Origin: Chitinophagaceae bacterium
GTDB lineage: Bacteria; Bacteroidota; Bacteroidia; Chitinophagales; Chitinophagaceae
DNA: 9,344 nt
Direction of reading: 5' to 3'
Assembly (NCBI GenBank): GCA_018061385.1
Contig: JAGOUF010000017.1
Span: 1 to 9,344 of the forward strand
This document shows, one piece after another, positions 6,118 through 9,344 of the stretch; the first letter of the stretch is position 1, and every line of letters begins with the position of its first letter. The notes below the pieces were generated by a model that worked only from the letters and a program-made list of their open reading frames with translations, searched no databases and had not been told where the DNA came from. A program made the position numbers and the translations under genes.

Positions 6118-6802
6118 TAATTATTCCTTTCAGTTGTTCATCTAACACCAAAGGCAGTTCTTTGTTCAATCTAAATTGTAAATAATGAATTCTATTGCTT
6201 TGTGCAATATCTAGTTTTTCGTAGTGCGTTTTAATTTTTAATTCTTCTTTTAAATCTACAACGCTGTAAGTGTCATCATAATCTACCAATAATTCTAAGC
6301 CATACAACTCAATTACTGTTTTGGTGAACTGGTATAAATTAGGGCTATCGGTTTTTAAATTGATTACTCCGTTGGGTTGTAATATTTGTTGATACAATCG
6401 CAAAAATTTAGGATGCGTTAAACGCTTTTTAGCTTTACTTAAACGAAGTTGAGGGTCGGGAAAAGTTATCCAAATTTCAGCTACTTCATTGGGGCTAAAA
6501 AATTTTGTAATCTGATCAATTTCGGTACGTAAAAAAGCAACATTGGTTAAGGTTTCATCAATAGCGGTTTTTGCTCCACGCCAAATTCTGTTGCCTTTAA
6601 TATCCACTCCAATAAAATTTCTATTGGCATACATTCTTCCTAAGCCAACAGAATATTCTCCTTTGCCACAAGCCAATTCTAACGTAATTGGATGATTGTT
6701 TTTAAAAAATGAATGCCAATTGCCCTGCATATTTTCAGGATATTCCAGCACATTATTAAATGCTTTAATGGCTTCGAAACGGATGAGTTTTTTTAGTCCC
6801 AT
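6098..6802 (-). CDS. trmB: tRNA (guanine-46-N7)-methyltransferase
   Basis: A complete 234-residue class I SAM-dependent methyltransferase that makes m7G at position 46 of the tRNA variable loop. Motif I is LELACGKGEYSVGLG (about 41-55), followed by the acidic residue D67 (FIGVDIKGNRIWRGAK). The substrate-binding and catalytic segment is ITFPDPQLR (112-120) with KAKKRLTHPKFL. The familiar FPDPWPKKRH form is replaced by FPDPQLRLSKAKK, as I recall for Bacteroidota. KTDSPNLY (150-157) contains the conserved Thr-Asp near the active site. First gene of an operon with the DUF5522-like and ATL genes. Its first 29 codons and leader are repeated at 8520-8623 with 96% identity, so the promoter and 5' end of this gene have been rearranged. 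The start at 6802 is supported by both copies. Confidence 0.95.
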   Translation of the reverse strand: MGLKKLIRFEAIKAFNNVLEYPENMQGNWHSFFKNNHPITLELACGKGEYSVGLGRMYANRNFIGVDIKGNRIWRGAKTAIDETLTNVAFLRTEIDQITKFFSPNEVAEIWITFPDPQLRLSKAKKRLTHPKFLRLYQQILQPNGVINLKTDSPNLYQFTKTVIELYGLELLVDYDDTYSVVDLKEELKIKTHYEKLDIAQSNRIHYLQFRLNKELPLVLDEQLKGIINENGLD

Positions 6803-6818
6803 AAGGTGGCGAAGATAA
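6715..6818 (-). repeat. Direct repeat, copy 1: 5' end of trmB plus leader
   Basis: 104 bp covering trmB codons 1-29, the first base of codon 30 and 16 bp of leader. It matches 8520-8623 at a constant offset of 1805 bp with 100 of 104 identical bases (differences at 6725, 6731, 6737 and 6787). Weaker similarity (about two thirds) continues to about 6836. Together the two copies bracket the plus-strand gene pair. Confidence 0.95.
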
Positions 6819-7117
6819 TAAGTTGGTAAGGAGTAACCCTTTTAGGTATTTGAATTTTCAAAAAATACTATAAAATAAAGTAGTCAAATAACAAAAAAAA
6901 ATAATGTTTTAAAAAATTATTATACATTAGATAAAAATATAGCTTATGAGAAAATAAAACTAGAAAAATAGAAGTGGCGTTACTAAGCCTTAGATTTTGA
7001 GTCATTTAAAAAATAACTAATTAATCTAAGTTGAAGTTTGAGTTCACGCTAATTTTATTTAAAAAATGTAAATTAAATACGCTATTGAACCATGGCATCA
7101 ATAAAAAATAAAAACGT
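6803..7117. other. Divergent intergenic region between trmB and the plus-strand cassette
   Basis: 315 bp of very AT-rich DNA holding the promoters of both flanking units. On the minus side a possible trmB promoter is TTTG (6888-6885), an 18-nt spacer, then ATTTTTTG (6866-6859), an imperfect -7 element. It lies outside the repeated segment and so would have come with the inserted DNA. Other visible structure: an 11-bp palindrome CTAAGCCTTAG (6983-6993) and arms TTAGATT (6990-6996) / AATCTAA (7023-7029) with a 26-bp spacer. A nine-codon ORF (MASIKNKNV, 7092-7121) overlaps the next start codon as ATGA. None is firm as a functional site. Confidence 0.4.
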
Positions 7118-7687
7118 ATGAAAAAAATTATTATTGCAGTATTTCTTCTTTGGGGAACTTCTACAGTTAATTCGTTTGCAAGTAGCTTAGCTGAAGACGA
7201 TATTAATAAGGTTGAACAATTGAGTAACGATAAAAATTTTCTTAACTATTATAATTCTCTTTTTGCTTTTAGTAACAGATTATATAAAACAAATGCAACT
7301 GAATTGTTTTCTAAGTTTGTACAAGCAAATGCTTCTCAATCTGAAATAAATCAATTATTAGTGAAAATGAATATCGCTAGTGTTGATGAAATAAAAGCAG
7401 AACTAACATTGCAAGATAACAATCTTAATTCTTTTGAAAAGAACAACCCATTTTTAAAAGAAGAAAATGGGAAAGATATTTTAAAGAAAGCTTTAATCAA
7501 GGCAGTTAAAAATGGAGGTATAAAATATTTTAGTAAGTTACCAGCAGATTGTCTTGAATCTTTTATGCTTGGATCAGCACTTTGTTGGGTTACAGCTGAA
7601 TATTGTAACTCACAAGGAGGCGACGAATGGACATGTACAGGATTGCTTGCAGCTTGCTTTTCTTCTCTTTATAATGCTTATGATTAA
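7118..7687 (+). CDS. Secreted protein with Cys-rich C-terminus, unknown function
   Basis: A 189-residue protein I do not recognise. Residues 1-21 are a typical Sec signal peptide (MKKIIIAVFLLWG..., likely cleavage after VNSFA), so it is exported. Residues about 25-135 are polar, helix-prone and free of cysteine. The last 45 residues hold all five cysteines (145, 156, 163, 173, 180) with Gly/Ala/Trp-rich hydrophobic stretches (LGSALCWVTAEYC, CTGLLAAC). That layout, a leader-like domain followed by a Cys-rich hydrophobic end, recalls bacteriocin-like precursors, but no conserved family motif is seen and the odd Cys number leaves one unpaired or intermolecular. An adhesin- or effector-like secreted protein is equally possible. 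It is the first gene of the segment bracketed by the trmB repeats, transcribed away from trmB, and followed by a hairpin. Confidence 0.75.
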   Translation: MKKIIIAVFLLWGTSTVNSFASSLAEDDINKVEQLSNDKNFLNYYNSLFAFSNRLYKTNATELFSKFVQANASQSEINQLLVKMNIASVDEIKAELTLQDNNLNSFEKNNPFLKEENGKDILKKALIKAVKNGGIKYFSKLPADCLESFMLGSALCWVTAEYCNSQGGDEWTCTGLLAACFSSLYNAYD

Positions 7688-7720
7688 TGTAATGGATTCT
7701 TTCAATGGTAATTAAATAGA

Positions 7721-7748
7721 CATTGGCTACACAATTAAGTAGCCAATG
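7721..7748 (+). terminator. Perfect 10-bp hairpin after the secreted-protein gene
   Basis: Arms CATTGGCTAC (7721-7730) and GTAGCCAATG (7739-7748) pair perfectly around an 8-nt loop and are followed by TTTAATAAAA, a short T-run. It lies 34 bp after the stop of the upstream gene and 22 bp before the next start at 7770. It probably acts as a terminator or attenuator, letting part of transcription reach the second gene. Because the ATG at 7746 lies in its 3' arm, that start is unlikely to be used. The sequence AAGTAGCCAAT occurs again at 8334-8344. Confidence 0.7.
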
Positions 7749-7769
7749 TTTAATAAAACTACAATAAAT

Positions 7770-8294
7770 ATGAAAATTTTATTAAGATTTATATGTGTTA
7801 TTATATTATTATCTTTTATAAAAAAAAATAATGTACCAATACTAGAAAAACTACCCGTTATTCTAAAAATTGAAAACAATATCAATAAAGGAAAAAAAAT
7901 AAACTATGATACTATTTTTAAACGTGTACTAAAAAGAGAAAAGTTTGCAGTTATTAATGAAACTGAAGGTATGAATTTGTTTCAGCAGTCTTATCAAAGG
8001 CATATGAGCAGATATATGGATGATATGGGGTTTATAAAATCTAATATGCAAATAGAAGCAAAAGAAGCTATGATGAAAGTGCCAAGTATTGGAAGAAGGG
8101 TTGCTGTAAATTTATTTTTTACAGATACAAATATTGATTCAATAAATATTGTATCTAAAAATTTTACAAATACTGAAAAAAAGAAAATATTTCAAAGTAC
8201 ATTCATTAATAATGAGCATGAGGAAAATCAAACTTTTATTTTAAAAATGTTAGATAGCTGTATAAAGGCAAAATGGTTTTATACAGAATTTTAA
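7770..8294 (+). CDS. Unrecognised membrane-anchored or secreted protein
   Basis: A 174-residue protein from the ATG at 7770; the in-frame ATG at 7746 lies in a hairpin stem and would put eight polar residues before the hydrophobic start, so it is rejected. Residues 1-17 (MKILLRFICVIILLSFI) are a signal peptide or membrane anchor followed by KK. The rest is basic and Asn/Lys/Ile-rich, with a region of predicted mixed helix and strand (SIGRRVAVNLFF, about 107-118). It ends CIKAKWFYTEF. No catalytic motif or known domain was recognised. It follows the secreted Cys-rich protein across a hairpin in the same orientation. If that protein is a toxin or bacteriocin, this could be its immunity or export partner, which is only a context-based guess. 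Very AT-rich codons fit an accessory gene. Confidence 0.65.
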   Translation: MKILLRFICVIILLSFIKKNNVPILEKLPVILKIENNINKGKKINYDTIFKRVLKREKFAVINETEGMNLFQQSYQRHMSRYMDDMGFIKSNMQIEAKEAMMKVPSIGRRVAVNLFFTDTNIDSINIVSKNFTNTEKKKIFQSTFINNEHEENQTFILKMLDSCIKAKWFYTEF

Positions 8295-8489
8295 TTAAGT
8301 AAATTAATGAATATGGTGGTATGATTTTTTGACAAGTAGCCAATATTTTTTTAGTATAACTTTTAGCACCATCTTTTCTCTGAGCAATGGTTTTAATAAC
8401 TGGGATTTCAAGTTGTAAATTCATAAGTGCAGGCGTTTGCTTTTGGCGTAAATTTTTATAAAAGCATTATCATCGGGTGTTTCTATCAT
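8236..8489 (-). pseudogene. Unidentified remnant ORFs beside the repeat
   Basis: Two short minus-strand frames sit between the end of the plus-strand gene and the trmB remnant. The first (8489-8421) encodes 22 residues starting MIETPDDNAFIKIYAKSK. Its TGA overlaps the ATG of the second (8424-8236, 62 residues, starting MNLQLEIPVIKTIAQRK) as ATGA. Both start with balanced, protein-like composition, and the second turns into hydrophobic low-complexity residues where it crosses the end of the opposite gene (8236-8294). They may be frameshifted or truncated pieces of one older gene left at an insertion junction. I recognise no family. A chance origin cannot be excluded. Confidence 0.25.
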
Positions 8490-8607
8490 TAAAAAACAGA
8501 ATATTATTCCTTACAATAAGCCAATTGCCTTGCATGTTTTCTGGATATTCCAGCACATTATTAAATGCTTTAATGGCTTCGAAACGGATGAATTTTTTTA
8601 GTCCCAT
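8470..8607 (-). pseudogene. trmB: Truncated 5' remnant of trmB fused to unrelated sequence
   Basis: From the ATG at 8607 the frame encodes MGLKKFIRFEAIKAFNNVLE and onward to NW29, identical to TrmB residues 1-29 except L6F. It then leaves the homology at codon 30 and ends after 16 unrelated residues (45 in total). All SAM-binding and catalytic motifs are missing, so it cannot be a methyltransferase. It lies 34 bp downstream of the PIN-toxin gene on the same strand. trmB was therefore probably once the next gene after that toxin, before the cassette at about 6837-8519 came between them. It may still be transcribed and translated as a dead-end peptide. Confidence 0.88.
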
Positions 8608-8623
8608 AAGGTGGCGAAGATAA
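8520..8623 (-). repeat. Direct repeat, copy 2: displaced 5' end of trmB plus leader
   Basis: Same orientation as copy 1 at 6715-6818, with 100 of 104 identical bases. The match stops abruptly at 8519/8520 (trmB codon 30). On the other side it fades gradually from 8624 to about 8641, just before the PIN-toxin stop codon. Three of the four differences are synonymous third-position changes (codons 22, 24, 26); the fourth is L6F. Confidence 0.95.
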
Positions 8624-8641
8624 AGAGTTGAAAAGAAGGAA

Positions 8642-9073
8642 TTATTTTGAAAGATACTTTTCTTCAAATTCGGCCTTAGTTAGAATTTTTAGTTTCTTAA
8701 ACTTTTTTTCTAACACTTCCTTTTCACCTAAAATATCTCTATCGCCACTCGTTATAAAACCTGAATTGGTTTGTAAGGCAAGTGCAATGATGTAATTATC
8801 ATTTTCGTCGGTTAATAAATATTTTTTGATTGGGTATTTTAATGAGAAATGAATAGTAGCTTTTTGTACAATTTGAAGAGCAAGTTTAATGTTAACGTTG
8901 TACTTTTTTAAATGCTTATAATTGAGTACTGTTCTTATCTCATGCAGTAATTCATCACAGGAGTAAATGATTAACTCGTTATTAATAATAATATTAATTA
9001 GTTCATTCTCTTTTTTAGTAATTAGGTAACTAATCCAAATATTGGTATCTAATACAAATTTTTGAAATCTCAT
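8642..9073 (-). CDS. PIN-domain ribonuclease, toxin of a type II toxin-antitoxin pair
   Basis: A 143-residue PIN domain filling the whole protein, of the kind annotated as the PIN-family toxin component (COG1569-like). The metal-binding acidic residues are in place: D9 in VLDTNIWISYL, E45 in ELLHEI, D92 in TDENDNYIIALAL (with D89 close by), and D111/D113 in TSGDRDIL. Such toxins are Mg2+-dependent RNases that cut tRNA, rRNA or mRNA; the target here is unknown. It starts with an ATGA overlap at the end of the small upstream gene, the usual antitoxin-toxin arrangement. The stop is only 34 bp from the ATG of the trmB remnant. All active-site residues are present, so it looks functional. Confidence 0.9.
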   Translation of the reverse strand: MRFQKFVLDTNIWISYLITKKENELINIIINNELIIYSCDELLHEIRTVLNYKHLKKYNVNIKLALQIVQKATIHFSLKYPIKKYLLTDENDNYIIALALQTNSGFITSGDRDILGEKEVLEKKFKKLKILTKAEFEEKYLSK

Positions 9074-9285
9074 TTTACCAATTTTATAGCGTCATGTTTC
9101 CAAGAATCAATTTCTTCAATTGAAGCTATTTTAATACCCTTTGCAGGATTGGCAATAGATTTTCTTTTTGTTTTTTGAAACTGTTTTAGTTTAAGATGAT
9201 ACAATAAAATGGCTCTTTCCTCTTTAGATAATTTTTTTATTACTTCCGATAATTCGTTAATAGTAGTGTCGTTTGATTTTGCCAT
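9070..9285 (-). CDS. Antitoxin partner of the PIN toxin
   Basis: A 71-residue protein starting MAKSNDTTINELSEVIKKLS. The frame stays open upstream to a TTG at 9318, but the ATG at 9285 is preferred because AAGG lies 8 nt before it and the extra residues are AT-rich filler. The N-terminal half (about 9-40) is an amphipathic helical segment (SKEERAILLYHLKLKQF). The C-terminal half (KSIANPAKGIKIASIEEIDS) is probably extended and binds the toxin, as in other PIN antitoxins. No clear AbrB, RHH or HTH fold could be assigned. The call rests mainly on size, position and the 4-nt ATGA overlap with the PIN gene. Confidence 0.75.
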   Translation of the reverse strand: MAKSNDTTINELSEVIKKLSKEERAILLYHLKLKQFQKTKRKSIANPAKGIKIASIEEIDSWKHDAIKLVK

Positions 9286-9344
9286 AACAACCTTAAATTT
9301 TAAGAGTAAATTAATCAAAATTTCTCAATAAACCGATACAAATT
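9286..9344 (-). promoter_or_regulatory. Upstream region of the toxin-antitoxin operon
   Basis: AT-rich sequence before the antitoxin start. On the minus strand AAATTTTG (9323-9316) is a partial match to TAnnTTTG, with TTTG (9342-9339) upstream but only 15 nt between them, shorter than usual. An AAGG ribosome-binding-like sequence lies just before the ATG at 9285. No operator dyad is evident in the visible part. Confidence 0.3.

Noticed and set aside
7118..7687. Membership in the fulvocin C-related bacteriocin family
   Set aside because: The length and Cys-rich end recall it, but I do not see its dense Cys pattern, so I left the protein unnamed.
8470..8667. A 65-residue protein starting at 8667
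   Set aside because: The start lies inside the PIN-toxin gene. The real content is the trmB remnant from the ATG at 8607.

Overview
The window looks like AT-rich chromosomal DNA from a member of the Bacteroidota, probably near the Chitinophagales. This is inferred from the family mix (7TMR-DISM and HisKA_3 histidine kinases with NarL-type regulators, a DUF5522-like protein beside trmB), the general lack of Shine-Dalgarno sequences, and near matches to the TTG / TAnnTTTG promoter type of this phylum. No rRNA, tRNA, CRISPR array or transposase was seen.

Left part (1-5003, minus strand): two sensor kinase/response regulator modules lie head to tail. Going downstream, the first operon encodes a lipoprotein, a seven-helix membrane protein, a one-helix HisKA_3 kinase and a NarL-type regulator, all packed or overlapping. 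After a 392-bp gap with at most a doubtful small ORF comes a second module: a 617-residue kinase with its own seven-helix sensor, overlapping a NarL-type regulator that runs off the window edge. The first operon looks like a split version of the second.

Centre (5004-5497): a divergent intergenic region separates the lipoprotein operon from a small stand-alone LuxR/GerE DNA-binding protein. It holds four 16-bp dyad-like sites repeated every 23 bp exactly (starts 5030, 5053, 5076, 5099). A strong bidirectional terminator closes the small gene.

Right-centre (5499-6802, minus strand): a housekeeping-like operon trmB > DUF5522-like zinc/Cys protein > alkyltransferase-like protein. The last has Ala in place of the alkyl-accepting Cys.

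Right part (6803-9344): about 1.7 kb with two unrecognised plus-strand genes (a secreted protein with a Cys-rich C-terminus and a membrane-anchored or secreted partner) is bracketed by a 104-bp direct repeat. One copy is the 5' end of intact trmB; the other is a displaced 5' remnant of trmB just downstream of an antitoxin/PIN-toxin pair. This looks like a small accessory cassette placed at the 5' end of trmB. The differences between the copies (three of four coding changes synonymous, leader more diverged) suggest two related alleles rather than a recent local duplication.
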